A stretch of DNA of 64,000 bases, taken from positions 84,377 to 148,376 of the forward strand of contig CAJTNC010000006.1 of assembly GCA_910577955.1 (NCBI GenBank). The letters are read 5' to 3'. The notes below the pieces were generated by a model. It saw only the letters and a program-made list of their open reading frames with translations. It was not told the origin of the DNA and made no database searches. Of the stretch, positions 1 to 9,042 are shown piece after piece. The position numbers and the translations under genes were made by a program. This DNA is from an uncultured Lachnospiraceae bacterium. GTDB lineage: Bacteria > Bacillota > Clostridia > Lachnospirales > Lachnospiraceae. Position 1 is the first letter of the stretch. The number at the start of each line of letters is the position of its first letter.

Positions 1-578
1 ATCATCCGCGCCGACAGCGGACAAACCTCCTCCAAAACCCCTAACCCGTTCTCTCTAAGCGTTCCTCCGGTCTCCACAATATCCACGATCACATCCGATA
101 ATCCCACGATAGGACCAAGTTCCACGGAACCGTTTAACTTGATGATATCCACGGTCTGATGCTTTTTATTAAAAAAATATTCCTTTGCAATCAACGGATA
201 CTTCGTCGCCACCCGGATCCTCTCATGGTGTTTCAAAAGTTCCCCCGCCGTTTCCGGCCCGCAGACGCACATCCGGCATTTGCCAAAGCCGAGATCCAAC
301 ACCTCGTAGACCCGCCTGTTTTCCTCCATCACAACGTCCGCGCCCACCACGCCGATATCAGCCGCCCCGTACTCCACATAGGTCGGTACGTCAGGCCCTT
401 TGGACAGAAAAAATTTTAACCTCTGCTCCTCATTGACAAAAATCAGCTTTCTGGAATCTTTATCTCTCATCTCCTCGCAGGTGATGCCGATCTGTTCAAG
501 CAGCTCCAGTGTTTTATTTGCAAGCCTGCCCTTACATAGTGCGAAGGTCAGGTAACGTTCTTCCTTTTTATTCTCCAT
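1..578 (-). CDS. hisG: ATP phosphoribosyltransferase catalytic subunit, short form (3' end outside window)
   Basis: The enzyme catalyses the first step of histidine synthesis, joining ATP and PRPP to give phosphoribosyl-ATP in the cytoplasm. I translated the reverse strand by eye. The product starts MENKKEERYLTFALCKGRL, and later has GAADIGVVGADVV and a phosphate-binding stretch near VDIVETGGTLRENGL, all typical of HisG. About 192 residues are visible; the short form usually has 200-215, so only the C-terminus is lost at the window edge. The start lies one base after the hisZ stop, so the two are translationally close. The short form lacks the regulatory domain and needs HisZ as partner, which fits the neighbour. 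Identification is firm. Confidence 0.93.
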   Translation of the reverse strand, partial: MENKKEERYLTFALCKGRLANKTLELLEQIGITCEEMRDKDSRKLIFVNEEQRLKFFLSKGPDVPTYVEYGAADIGVVGADVVMEENRRVYEVLDLGFGKCRMCVCGPETAGELLKHHERIRVATKYPLIAKEYFFNKKHQTVDIIKLNGSVELGPIVGLSDVIVDIVETGGTLRENGLGVLEEVCPLSARM

Positions 579-579
579 C

Positions 580-1758
580 CTATATCCTCTCTAACATGCA
601 TCCGCGCCGCGCCGCCAGTTCTTCATATGCCTCTTCCGTTTTCTTTTCATCTTTTGGCATCAGTTCCACACAAACGCCTTCCTTCCGCAATTTGCCCGCT
701 CTGGCCAGCGCTTTCCCGAAAGCCTCCCTGTCATAGACAAGCAGCGCCCTCTTTTCCTCCGACGGCAGCGCTATCCTCTGACTCGCCATAGCTGTCATCA
801 GATCGTCTATCACAACCACAAAGCCCACAGCCGGCGCATCCTTCCCAAACTTCCCTAACAGATTATCATATCGTCCGCCTTTTGCAATGGCATCCCCCAC
901 GCCGTAAGTATAAGCTCTAAACGTCACGCCGGTATAATAATGATACTTGCTGAGCATTCCGAAATCAAAAGATATATACTGCTCCACCCCGTAAACCGCA
1001 AGCAGTCTGTAAAGCTGTTTTAACCGCTCCACAGCCCCTCCGGAACGCTCGTTTCTTGCGAAAGCTTCCGCCTGCTCAAGAACCTCCACCGAACCGAAAA
1101 GTTCCGTGATCTTCAAAAATGCCTGCCGATAATCTTTCCCGATATGCTCTTCCTTTAACAGATCCTCCACGCCGAAAATATTTTTCCCGCTGACATTTTC
1201 CCGCAGCGCAAGTTCCGTCTCCTTCGACAGGCCCGCCGCTTCGCATAGGCCTCTGAAATAATCCGCCTGCCCTACCGTCACCTGAAACCTCTCAAGCCCC
1301 GCGTTCTTCAGGCACTCTATCAGCATGGCTATCAGTTCCGCGTCCGCTTCCACGCTGTCATCCCCGATCAACTCTGCCCCCATCTGGGTCGCTTCGCACA
1401 GCTTTCCCTGCAGACTGGAAGTGTTGGCAAATGTATTTCCCAAATAACAAAACCGGATGGGAAAAGTCTCCTCCATAAAATATTTTGCCGCACAGCGCGC
1501 CATAGAGGGCGTAAAGTCCGGTCTGAGCGCTAACGTGTTGCCTTCTTTATCAAAAAATTTATACAGTTCCTTGGAGGGCGTAGTTCCGATCTCTTTGGAA
1601 AAAACATCAAAAAATTCAAAAGAAGGCGTCTGGATATCCTGATAACCAAAACTCTTGATCTTCCCGCGGATCAGTTCCTCCAGCTTCAATTTTCCCGCAT
1701 ATTCCCTGCCGTAGATGTCTCTGACACCCTCCGGCGTATGCAACAGATTCTTATTCAT
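580..1758 (-). CDS. hisZ: ATP phosphoribosyltransferase regulatory subunit HisZ
   Basis: HisZ is a catalytically inactive paralogue of class II histidyl-tRNA synthetase that forms a hetero-octamer with short HisG and provides histidine feedback control. The 392-residue protein has the HisRS-like motif 2 region near LALRPDFTPSMARCAA and the later segment FDFGMLSKYHYYTGVTF. It lacks a C-terminal anticodon-binding domain of normal size, which separates it from a real histidyl-tRNA synthetase (about 420-430 residues). A ribosome site (AAGGAA) precedes the ATG. It sits directly upstream of hisG and downstream of recU in one transcription unit, an order seen in Lachnospiraceae. The other his genes are not in this window. 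Confidence 0.93.
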   Translation of the reverse strand: MNKNLLHTPEGVRDIYGREYAGKLKLEELIRGKIKSFGYQDIQTPSFEFFDVFSKEIGTTPSKELYKFFDKEGNTLALRPDFTPSMARCAAKYFMEETFPIRFCYLGNTFANTSSLQGKLCEATQMGAELIGDDSVEADAELIAMLIECLKNAGLERFQVTVGQADYFRGLCEAAGLSKETELALRENVSGKNIFGVEDLLKEEHIGKDYRQAFLKITELFGSVEVLEQAEAFARNERSGGAVERLKQLYRLLAVYGVEQYISFDFGMLSKYHYYTGVTFRAYTYGVGDAIAKGGRYDNLLGKFGKDAPAVGFVVVIDDLMTAMASQRIALPSEEKRALLVYDREAFGKALARAGKLRKEGVCVELMPKDEKKTEEAYEELAARRGCMLERI

Positions 1759-1777
1759 ATTTATTTTCCTTCCTATG

Positions 1778-2311
1778 TCAGGCTCTGTCCTCCAGATCCT
1801 TTTGAAGCATATCCAGATACGGCACTAAAAACCCCTGCTTCTGCGGGATAAAATATTCCGGATTCAGTTCGTCGAACCGAAAACTCTTCCTGCCGCCCTT
1901 CAGTTTTCTGTCCCAGAAATAGTAAAGCATCTCAAAGGGCAGATAGTAAAACAGATCCTTGTTAGTATAATAAATCAAAAAGAACGCCACACCGCCCTGT
2001 TTTTCAAATCGCTGCATAAAATCCACCTGATGATCGTGGATATTCTGCAGCGAAAATGTATCAGCCGCACACTCCTTTGCGTCAAAACAAACCGGAATCC
2101 CCTGTACCGCACCGATATAATCCACCGTGCTCTTCTGGTCAAAATAGGCCAACGTAATATGTCTTGACTCCTTGTCCATTTTGATCGGCGTGATCGGCGT
2201 CGGTATCTTCTGGATCAGCGCCAGTCCTGCTTCCGCATATTTTTCATTTGTCCGGTTGATCATATCTTCTAAAGCGGACCCTCTGAGTCCCCTGCTCTTC
2301 CAAGTCGGCAT
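1778..2311 (-). CDS. recU: Holliday junction resolvase RecU
   Basis: RecU cleaves Holliday junctions and modulates RecA during recombinational repair in Firmicutes; it is the functional counterpart of RuvC, which is absent beside the ruvAB genes of this window. The 177-residue product has the family start (WKSRGLRGSALEDMIN), the PD-(D/E)XK-like core around STVDYIGAVQGIPVCFDAKE with the catalytic D...E-x-K, and the conserved HDHQVDFMQRFEKQGGVAF. Length is normal to slightly short (about 170-205). The SD AAGGGAA lies before the ATG. A strong promoter lies about 45 bases upstream, so recU heads a recU-hisZ-hisG unit. The partner gene pbp1A/ponA, often next to recU, is not here. Confidence 0.93.
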   Translation of the reverse strand: MPTWKSRGLRGSALEDMINRTNEKYAEAGLALIQKIPTPITPIKMDKESRHITLAYFDQKSTVDYIGAVQGIPVCFDAKECAADTFSLQNIHDHQVDFMQRFEKQGGVAFFLIYYTNKDLFYYLPFEMLYYFWDRKLKGGRKSFRFDELNPEYFIPQKQGFLVPYLDMLQKDLEDRA

Positions 2312-2355
2312 GATATTTTTCCCTTTTGTATTTCCAGACTGTCTTCTAAGTACAA

Positions 2356-2384
2356 ATTATATGGCAATGCCTGCCATTATGCAA
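2356..2384 (-). promoter_or_regulatory. SigA-type promoter of recU-hisZ-hisG
   Basis: Read on the minus strand: -35 TTGCAT (2384-2379), exactly 17 bases, -10 TATAAT (2361-2356). The spacer contains the inverted repeat TGGCA-GGCAT-TGCCA, which could be an operator or chance. The leader to recU is about 40 bases, too short for a T-box or riboswitch. Confidence 0.75.
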
Positions 2385-2403
2385 GAAAAAGCTTTCCTCC
2401 CTC

Positions 2404-3771
2404 TTATGCCTCCATGATTCTCTGCCTTCTGTCCGATCTCAAAAGCCAGAGATAAGCGATCACACAAATCACCACCGAAACCGCCGACCCTGTGACCGTG
2501 GCAAGCCCCATCGGGAACAGAGTATCCGCAAACAACTTCGAGGCGAGATAGGCTAACGGGATCCGCGCACAGACAATGGCGATGGCATTGTGCAAAAAGG
2601 AAAGCCCCGATCTGCCGCAGGCACAGAAGTAGCCGCTGAAACAAAAATGCACTCCCGCAAACACGCAGTCCCAGACATAGCCCCGCAGATACTGGCTGCC
2701 AAGCAGCACCACCTCCGGCTCGCCTCGGAAAATGCCCACCACCGGCTCCGCAAAAAACTGCATCAGAAGCGCCGATACGGTCCCGAAGATCACTGCCGCA
2801 AACATGGCATACCGCAGCGTCTGCCTTGCCCTGTCCTTCTTCCCCGCGCCGATATTCTGCGCCGCCAGCGCAGAGACCGCAGAGAGCATAGAGGAAGGCA
2901 CTAAAAACAAGATGCCGATGATCTTTTCCACAACTCCTACCGCCGCAGCGTCAAACAACCCTCTTTTGTTTGCGATGATCGTTATAAGCAGAAAGGAAAT
3001 CTGGATAAACCCGTCCTGCATCGCCACGGGCACACCGATGGACAACAATTTCCCCATCACCGCCCCCTTCGGTTTTAAATCCTGCGCCGTCAGTCTGATA
3101 TGACGCATACCGCTGTCGATCTTGATGCGATACAACGCCACCGCCACGCTGATAGCCTGAGACAGCGTCGTCCCAAGCGCCGCCCCTGCCGCTCCCATAC
3201 CAAACGCGCCGATAAACAGATAATCGAGGGCTATATTGGACACACAGGCCACCGTGATGAAATACATAGGACTTTTGGAGTCTCCCATGCCGCGAAATAC
3301 CGCGCTGATGATATTGTAAGCTGTGATAAAAGGAATACCGATAAAACAGATCGTCAGATAGGAAACCGCGCTGTTCACCGCCTCCGCCGGCACGGACATC
3401 ACCCTTACTATAGGATGCACGCACAAGGTAAGGACAAACGCCGCTGCGATCGACAGGCCCAAAAACAGTGTGGCCGTATTGCCGATAGCCTCCATCATCC
3501 GTTTTTCATTCTTCGCGCCGGCCTCATGGCCGATGGATACCGTAGTCCCCATAGCAAGCCCTACGATCATCACCGTGATCATATGCATGATCTGGCTGCC
3601 CACCGAAACTGCCGTGGTGCTCTCCACCGCGTTAAACCGCCCAACAATGTACAGATCCGCCATCCCGTATAAAGTCTGCAGAAAATAGGACAAAAAATAG
3701 GGCAGTGAAAAATAAAACAGCGTCTGCAATACACTCCCTGATGTCAATTCTTTCTTCATGTTCCCTTTCAT
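2404..3771 (-). CDS. MATE family efflux transporter
   Basis: This is a multidrug and toxin extrusion type exporter of the cytoplasmic membrane, probably a cation-coupled antiporter. The roughly 455-residue product has about twelve hydrophobic segments in two homologous halves. It contains family signatures such as LPYFLSYFLQTLYGMADLYI near the N-terminus and GMGDSKSPMYF in the first half, with the second half opening SIGVPVAMQDGFIQISFL. The frame is open to a GTG at 3783, but AGAGGA places the start at the ATG at 3771. The RluA-type gene ends 3 bases before the GTG, so the two are co-transcribed. Substrate cannot be told from sequence. Family assignment is secure. Confidence 0.9.
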   Translation of the reverse strand: MKGNMKKELTSGSVLQTLFYFSLPYFLSYFLQTLYGMADLYIVGRFNAVESTTAVSVGSQIMHMITVMIVGLAMGTTVSIGHEAGAKNEKRMMEAIGNTATLFLGLSIAAAFVLTLCVHPIVRVMSVPAEAVNSAVSYLTICFIGIPFITAYNIISAVFRGMGDSKSPMYFITVACVSNIALDYLFIGAFGMGAAGAALGTTLSQAISVAVALYRIKIDSGMRHIRLTAQDLKPKGAVMGKLLSIGVPVAMQDGFIQISFLLITIIANKRGLFDAAAVGVVEKIIGILFLVPSSMLSAVSALAAQNIGAGKKDRARQTLRYAMFAAVIFGTVSALLMQFFAEPVVGIFRGEPEVVLLGSQYLRGYVWDCVFAGVHFCFSGYFCACGRSGLSFLHNAIAIVCARIPLAYLASKLFADTLFPMGLATVTGSAVSVVICVIAYLWLLRSDRRQRIMEA

Positions 3772-3786
3772 TGTTCCTCTCACACA

Positions 3787-4788
3787 CTAACTTTCCGGCT
3801 CCGGAGCCCTCAGACATTTCCCCGACAGGTAAGCAAACTCGCCCTCTATCTCCGGAAACTCAATTCTGCCGGCGTGGAGCAGTTGATATTTCAAAGCCTC
3901 TTCCCGCTCATTCCGCGGCTTCCATCCATACTTGTAATCTCCCAGCACGGGATGCCCTATCCCCGCAAGATGAGCCCTGATCTGGTGACTCTTTCCCGTC
4001 ACCAGCAAAACCTCCAGCTTTGTGAAATCTTTTTCCGTATCATAAAAAACCGGCTTTATCACCGTCTCAATCTTTTTGTATTCCTTTTCTGTCTCCGGCC
4101 GCGAAATAACAAGGCTTTCGTATTTTTCCTCGGACAGGATATAGGAAAGGTTTTTCTCCTCCTCTTTTTTCAGGTACCCCTCCAGCCGGATCTCCTCCCC
4201 GATCCTCCCCTGCGCTAAGGCTATGTAATACTTGCGCAGGCTCCGGTTTCGCAGCATCTTTGACAAAAACTGACTGCCCCGGATGCTCTTCCCGCAGAGC
4301 ACAAGCCCGCTGGTATTGCGGTCTAACCGGTTGCACACGGAAGGGCGGAAATGCCCTGCATCCTCTTTTGTTAATTCTCCCTTTTCAAACAGATACCCGA
4401 GCATCCATTCATTCAGCGAAATGTCCTCTTTCTCCGCCTTCTGGGTCAAAACTCCGACAGGCTTATTCAGGATCAGAATATCTTCATCTTCATATATGAC
4501 AGAGATGTCAGATAAACTGCGGCAGGCCTTTTCATAACTTCTCCCGGACTCCGTTCGTGTTTTGAATTTTCCGGAAAACTTCTGAAAGGTCTCCTCCGCA
4601 AAAAACATTTCCACGCTGTCTCCCGCCAGAATCACTTCATTTCCCGCAGCCTTTTTGCCATTCAGGGTAATATTCTTTTTTCGCAACATTTTATAGAGGA
4701 ATCCGCCCGCCGCCTCAGGCAGCAGCTTTTTCAAATATTTGTCAAAACGCTGACCCTCTTCCTTCTTCGTCACCGTAAACTTCTGCAT
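3787..4788 (-). CDS. RluA family pseudouridine synthase (S4 domain plus catalytic domain)
   Basis: The protein isomerises uridine to pseudouridine in structured RNA, most likely 23S rRNA. Residues 1-70 form an S4 RNA-binding domain (RFDKYLKKLLPEAAGGF...). The catalytic domain follows, with NRLDRNTSGLVLCGKS around residue 155 holding the catalytic Asp of RluA-family motif II, and with VTGKSHQIRAHLAGIGHPVLGD near the C-terminus. Length (333) is normal for RluC/RluD-like enzymes. A good SD (GGAAGGAA) precedes the ATG. It lies between a small membrane protein gene and the MATE gene. The exact target uridine cannot be assigned from sequence, so no symbol is given. Confidence 0.9.
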   Translation of the reverse strand: MQKFTVTKKEEGQRFDKYLKKLLPEAAGGFLYKMLRKKNITLNGKKAAGNEVILAGDSVEMFFAEETFQKFSGKFKTRTESGRSYEKACRSLSDISVIYEDEDILILNKPVGVLTQKAEKEDISLNEWMLGYLFEKGELTKEDAGHFRPSVCNRLDRNTSGLVLCGKSIRGSQFLSKMLRNRSLRKYYIALAQGRIGEEIRLEGYLKKEEEKNLSYILSEEKYESLVISRPETEKEYKKIETVIKPVFYDTEKDFTKLEVLLVTGKSHQIRAHLAGIGHPVLGDYKYGWKPRNEREEALKYQLLHAGRIEFPEIEGEFAYLSGKCLRAPEPES

Positions 4789-4826
4789 ACCGTTCCTTCC
4801 GCCCCCGTCACGATCCGCTTTCTCCT

Positions 4827-5399
4827 CTACAGGGAAAGATCCTCCATCAGACCCAACACTTTGCCGTCATATTCCCTGTCGTCTTTCCCCTCCGATTCCT
4901 GCAGCGCCTTTACCTTCTCAAAATATTTGTCCTTATCTCTGAATATCCTCACTGTGACATCATGGATCCCGTTTTGTGCAAAGAGAGTTTTCAGATGCTG
5001 ATGACAGGCTTTCTCGTCAAAATCCTTCTGCTCCGTGATGCCCGCTGCGCTCTTTCCTCTCATCACAAGATGACTGATCTGAAAGTTTTTCGCATAGCTG
5101 GTCAGATAAAGATCGTAGCGCTCGGAGAGCCCTGCCGCCTTGTCTCCGATGGCCTCCCGCAGAATTTCGGAACATCCTTTCGCCCTGATAAACATGATCA
5201 TATTGACAGCGCTCTTGCTGGCCGGCAGACATCCCAAAACCGCGGCCAGAGTCAACAGGTTTTTATTGCTTTTTGTCGCGATATACCCCGCTAAATAGAG
5301 AGACAAAGAGACCGCAAACATTGCCGCCGTTTTGATGATCTCCCATCTTCTCTGCCGCTTGATATAGCCGTAAGTTCCCTTTTGATTAGCCCAAAGCAT
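4827..5399 (-). CDS. Conserved hypothetical membrane protein, 190 residues
   Basis: I do not recognise a named family. A basic N-terminus (residues 1-20) leads into two closely spaced hydrophobic segments (about 23-42 and 48-65), which suggests a hairpin in the membrane. A soluble C-terminal part of about 120 residues follows, rich in charged residues and ending YDGKVLGLMEDLSL. The ATG is preceded by AGAGGTGG. The gene sits 12 bases downstream of ygiQ and 38 bases upstream of the RluA-type gene, so it is probably in the same operon. It is likely a real gene because of tight spacing, a good ribosome site and neighbour-like codon use. Function is unknown. Confidence 0.7.
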   Translation of the reverse strand: MLWANQKGTYGYIKRQRRWEIIKTAAMFAVSLSLYLAGYIATKSNKNLLTLAAVLGCLPASKSAVNMIMFIRAKGCSEILREAIGDKAAGLSERYDLYLTSYAKNFQISHLVMRGKSAAGITEQKDFDEKACHQHLKTLFAQNGIHDVTVRIFRDKDKYFEKVKALQESEGKDDREYDGKVLGLMEDLSL

Positions 5400-5411
5400 C
5401 GCATTCCACCT

Positions 5412-7283
5412 CTATTTCTTTCCTCTCTTTTTCCCAAAAGCCGCTATTTTTCTCGGCGGTATCAGGCACTTTTTGTCAAAACCGATCAGATCCTCCCTGC
5501 GGACAAGCTTAAGCGCCTCCTTCACCAGTTCGTAATTCTCAGGCGCCCTGTACTGCATCAACGCCCGCTGCATAGCTTTCTCATGGGGATTTTTCGGCAC
5601 ATACACTTTTTCGCCGCTTCGCGGATCGATGCCCGTATAATACATCACCGTTGAGAGCGTTGAGGGCGTCGGGTAAAAGTCCTGCACCTGTTCCGGCTGA
5701 TGCCCCGTATCGCGCAGATATTCCGCCAGCATGACGGCGTCCTCCAAGTCCGCCCCGGGATGGGAGCTCATCAGATACGGAACAAGAAACTGCTTTAGCC
5801 GATATTTTTTATTGTACGCCTCATATTTTCCGACAAACCTGTCATAAACCTGTCGTTTTGGTTTCCCCATATAATATAAAACCCTGTCGGAAATATGTTC
5901 CGGCGCCACTTTACACAGACCGCTCACATGATATTGTATCATTTCTTTTAAGAATCTGTCATCCTTTTCCTGAAGCAGATAATCAAACCGTATACCGGAG
6001 CGGATAAAAACTTTTCTAACCCCGGATATACTCCGCAGTTTTTTTAACAGCTCGATATAATCGCTGTGGCTGCTGTCCAGATTTTTACAGGGTGTCGGAA
6101 ACAGGCACTGTCTGTTTTTGCAGACACCGGATTTTAATTGTTTTTCACAGGCGGGATGCCTGAAATTGGCAGTGGGACCTCCCACATCGTGGATATACCC
6201 CTTAAAATCCGGCTGTCCGGTCATCCAGCAAGCTTCCCGCAGCAGGGATTCGTGGCTTCTCGCCTGAACGATGCGCCCCTGATGGAATGTCAACGCACAG
6301 AAACTGCATCCCCCGAAACACCCCCTGCAGCTGATCAGCGAAAATTTCACCTCCGCCATAGCCGGCACACCGCCCGCCTTTTCATAGGACGGATGGGGGG
6401 CGCGCATGTAGGGCAGATCGTACACATCATCCATCTCCTGCATGGAAAGCGGTTCCGCCGGCGGATTCTGTACCACAAATATCTTATTCGGATAGGCTTC
6501 TACCAACGTTTTGCCCTGAAAAGGGTCGGTATTTTCCTGCTGCTTCATAAAACTCCGGGCATAAAACTTCTTTTCTTCTTTACACTCCTCGTAGGAGGGC
6601 AGCATAACCCCATCGTACACCGAGGAAATATCCTGTGTCCGATAAACAGTCCCCCGGATAAACGTGATATCTTTTACCGCCAGTCCGGAATCCAGCGCCT
6701 CCGCGATCTCCACGATGCTCTTTTCCCCCATGCCGTAGCTGATCAGATCCGCGCCCGCGTCCAACAGAATAGACCGTTTATAGGAATCAGACCAGTAATC
6801 ATAGTGGGCAAGCCGCCGCAGAGAAGCCTCGATCCCGCCCAGTATGATCGGCACATCCTTAAACGTGCGGCGGATCAGATTGCTGTAGACAACCGCCGCA
6901 TGATCCGGCCTCTTCCCCGCTTTTCCGCCGGGCGTATAGGCATCCATGCCCCTTCTCTTCTTGGAGACATAATAATGGTTCACCATCGAGTCCATATTGC
7001 CGGAAGACACTAAAAAAGCCAGTCTCGGCCGCCCCAGTACCGCAATGCTGTCATCCTTCTTCCAGTCCGGCTGAGCAATGATTCCCACCGTAAAGCCGTG
7101 GGCCTGCAAAACCCTGCTGATGATCGCATGACCAAAAGAAGGGTGATCCACATAGGCGTCCCCTATCACATAGACAAAATCAAGCTGTTTTATATGTTGT
7201 TTTTCCATGTCCTCCCTTGTTATCGGGAGAAAACCCTCTGTCATACAGCATATATCCTTTCCATTCAAAAGCGCGTCCCTCAC
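5412..7283 (-). CDS. YgiQ family radical SAM protein
   Basis: This is a radical S-adenosylmethionine enzyme of the YgiQ/UPF0313 family, whose substrate is not established. The 623-residue protein has an N-terminal B12-binding-like fold (FVYVIGDAYVDHPSFGHAII) and the [4Fe-4S] motif CxxxCxxC at C322, C326 and C329 (RGCFGGCSFC). A second Cys-rich stretch follows near residues 370-390, ahead of a long C-terminal region ending in a basic tail. The start is a GTG with SD AAGGGA; the GTGA overlaps the TGA stop of the upstream membrane-protein gene by four bases, implying translational coupling. Family assignment is certain. I give no symbol because function is unknown. Confidence 0.9.
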   Translation of the reverse strand: MRDALLNGKDICCMTEGFLPITREDMEKQHIKQLDFVYVIGDAYVDHPSFGHAIISRVLQAHGFTVGIIAQPDWKKDDSIAVLGRPRLAFLVSSGNMDSMVNHYYVSKKRRGMDAYTPGGKAGKRPDHAAVVYSNLIRRTFKDVPIILGGIEASLRRLAHYDYWSDSYKRSILLDAGADLISYGMGEKSIVEIAEALDSGLAVKDITFIRGTVYRTQDISSVYDGVMLPSYEECKEEKKFYARSFMKQQENTDPFQGKTLVEAYPNKIFVVQNPPAEPLSMQEMDDVYDLPYMRAPHPSYEKAGGVPAMAEVKFSLISCRGCFGGCSFCALTFHQGRIVQARSHESLLREACWMTGQPDFKGYIHDVGGPTANFRHPACEKQLKSGVCKNRQCLFPTPCKNLDSSHSDYIELLKKLRSISGVRKVFIRSGIRFDYLLQEKDDRFLKEMIQYHVSGLCKVAPEHISDRVLYYMGKPKRQVYDRFVGKYEAYNKKYRLKQFLVPYLMSSHPGADLEDAVMLAEYLRDTGHQPEQVQDFYPTPSTLSTVMYYTGIDPRSGEKVYVPKNPHEKAMQRALMQYRAPENYELVKEALKLVRREDLIGFDKKCLIPPRKIAAFGKKRGKK

Positions 7284-9004
7284 GGTATTTCCCTTCTGTA
7301 AACGCGCACATACTTCCCGTCAGCATAGGAGTCAAAGTTCTCCTCTATCCATCCCATGATCCATGAATCGGGTTCCACATGGGGTTCCCCGTACCAGCAC
7401 TCCATCACCACCACATTTGGCACTTTCCACGGGTTTAATTCCCAGTACGTCAACAATTTTTCATTGTAGGTAGGAGTACATATTGTGGAATCTACGCATA
7501 TCTCCGTATCCTCGTAAAGATATCCTATGGTGCTGGCAAGGGGCAGGCTCACGATCATCACTTTGTCCCCCTCCCGCACATACTGTTTCCAATCGTCCAG
7601 ATCGGAATTTCTCACGTAAGCCCCCATATAATCCGAAAAAATACCGGCCATCGGACCACCCCTGATGACATCCCGCACGGATAAAACAGTCGCATGGGTT
7701 CTGTTCGCCGATTTGATCACATAAACATTCTTAAAAAGGACCACAAGCAAAAACAGGATAAGTATCCCGTACACCTTTATCCCCTTTCCCTCGGGCGCTC
7801 TCTTTCGCAGATATTCCCCGATCGGCATGATGGAAATCATGACCCCCGGAATCAAATAGGCTAAAACGGTCAACAGAGGAAGATTTGTCAAGATCAGCAC
7901 CGCCGCTCCGCTGCAGATGCTGATGGAAATCCCAATGTGAAATGCCATTTTCACCTCGCTGCCGCAGTGTTTTTTCAGGATGAACGCCAGAACTATCAGC
8001 GGAATATAAACCGCCACATACAGAAATCTGAATATGATCGGGAAACCGTCCTCCGTAACATCGATCAACGTCTGAACAAAACTATAGGTGAGAAGAACCG
8101 ACAAAAATATTTCGGCATAGGAAAACCTTGTCAGGGAAACTCCTTTTCCCGCCATCACTCTGCCTATCAAAAAAGCCAGTACGGCACAGATGCAAAACAG
8201 GACGGCCAGACTTATAATCTCCGTCAGATAACCGCTCAAGCGGCCGGCAAATTCCGTCACCTGATGGCTGTCGTCTCCCGTCACAATATACCGCACGGAA
8301 AGCAGAAAGCGGTCCCATCCCATATCGAACAAAAGAAACGCCAAAAATGCGCCTCCCATGGCAAAGCATATTCCGGAAAACAACGCCATATCCTTCTTTT
8401 TTGTCACGCTGTAACAACGCAGAATCACAAGCAGCACCGGAAACAGGATCATTGCAGAGGGATACGAAAGTACCTCCAGACAAAAACAGAGAGCGGCCAG
8501 AATCAAAAAAAACTTTCCCCCTTTTCCCTCGGGACACCCTTGAATATATGTGAAAAGACAACAGCATAACAGGACAGAAAAGTAAACCATCATATTGGAA
8601 AAATCAAGTACGATAAAATTTTTTGCATTGACTGCCAGAAAGAATGCGCACATAAAACACAGGACCGTCCGGTCACAGTATTTCCGGAAAGTCCGCCAGA
8701 CCGCCCATGCCACTGCCAGTTTCACCCCCAACCCCACGACATTTAAATAAAGTGCGATGCCTGTAGTTGTACCCGTCACCGTCAGATAGATCTTAATGAA
8801 GATTGCATTTAAAAATGCAGATGTCTGATGGGGTTCCCACATTTGCGCCAGCATATGATCCCCTCTGACCATACGGTATGACTGGGTAATGGCGTATTCG
8901 AAATCCGTATCGAAATCTATCAGGATGCGCTTGATATTTACCAGAACCACGCCCCACCAAATAATCGCTATCCAGTTTATTTTTCTATCCAGAACCTTCC
9001 GCAT
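7280..9004 (-). CDS. Large polytopic membrane protein of unknown function
   Basis: The 574-residue product has about twelve hydrophobic segments and a soluble C-terminal part of about 140 residues. The first extracytoplasmic loop holds a DFDTDFEYAITQSYRMVRGD stretch with clustered acidic residues. This arrangement resembles GT-C fold lipid-dependent glycosyltransferases (PMT/ArnT-like), where acidic residues in the first loop are catalytic, but the match is only topological. The ATG is preceded by a modest SD. The gene overlaps ygiQ by four bases and follows the RsuA-HAD fusion gene by 38 bases. A membrane glycosyltransferase is possible; I would not name it without a profile search. Confidence 0.65.
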   Translation of the reverse strand: MRKVLDRKINWIAIIWWGVVLVNIKRILIDFDTDFEYAITQSYRMVRGDHMLAQMWEPHQTSAFLNAIFIKIYLTVTGTTTGIALYLNVVGLGVKLAVAWAVWRTFRKYCDRTVLCFMCAFFLAVNAKNFIVLDFSNMMVYFSVLLCCCLFTYIQGCPEGKGGKFFLILAALCFCLEVLSYPSAMILFPVLLVILRCYSVTKKKDMALFSGICFAMGGAFLAFLLFDMGWDRFLLSVRYIVTGDDSHQVTEFAGRLSGYLTEIISLAVLFCICAVLAFLIGRVMAGKGVSLTRFSYAEIFLSVLLTYSFVQTLIDVTEDGFPIIFRFLYVAVYIPLIVLAFILKKHCGSEVKMAFHIGISISICSGAAVLILTNLPLLTVLAYLIPGVMISIMPIGEYLRKRAPEGKGIKVYGILILFLLVVLFKNVYVIKSANRTHATVLSVRDVIRGGPMAGIFSDYMGAYVRNSDLDDWKQYVREGDKVMIVSLPLASTIGYLYEDTEICVDSTICTPTYNEKLLTYWELNPWKVPNVVVMECWYGEPHVEPDSWIMGWIEENFDSYADGKYVRVYRREIP

Positions 9005-9042
9005 ATTCCGCTTCCCCGTTCATCCCTCAACCATTCTTTCTC

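Noticed and set aside
1457..1642. Small plus-strand frame opposite hisZ
   Set aside because: Shadow of the hisZ coding strand, no start signal.
6138..7013. 291-codon open frame on the plus strand
   Set aside because: Antisense to ygiQ; no start signal or recognisable motif.
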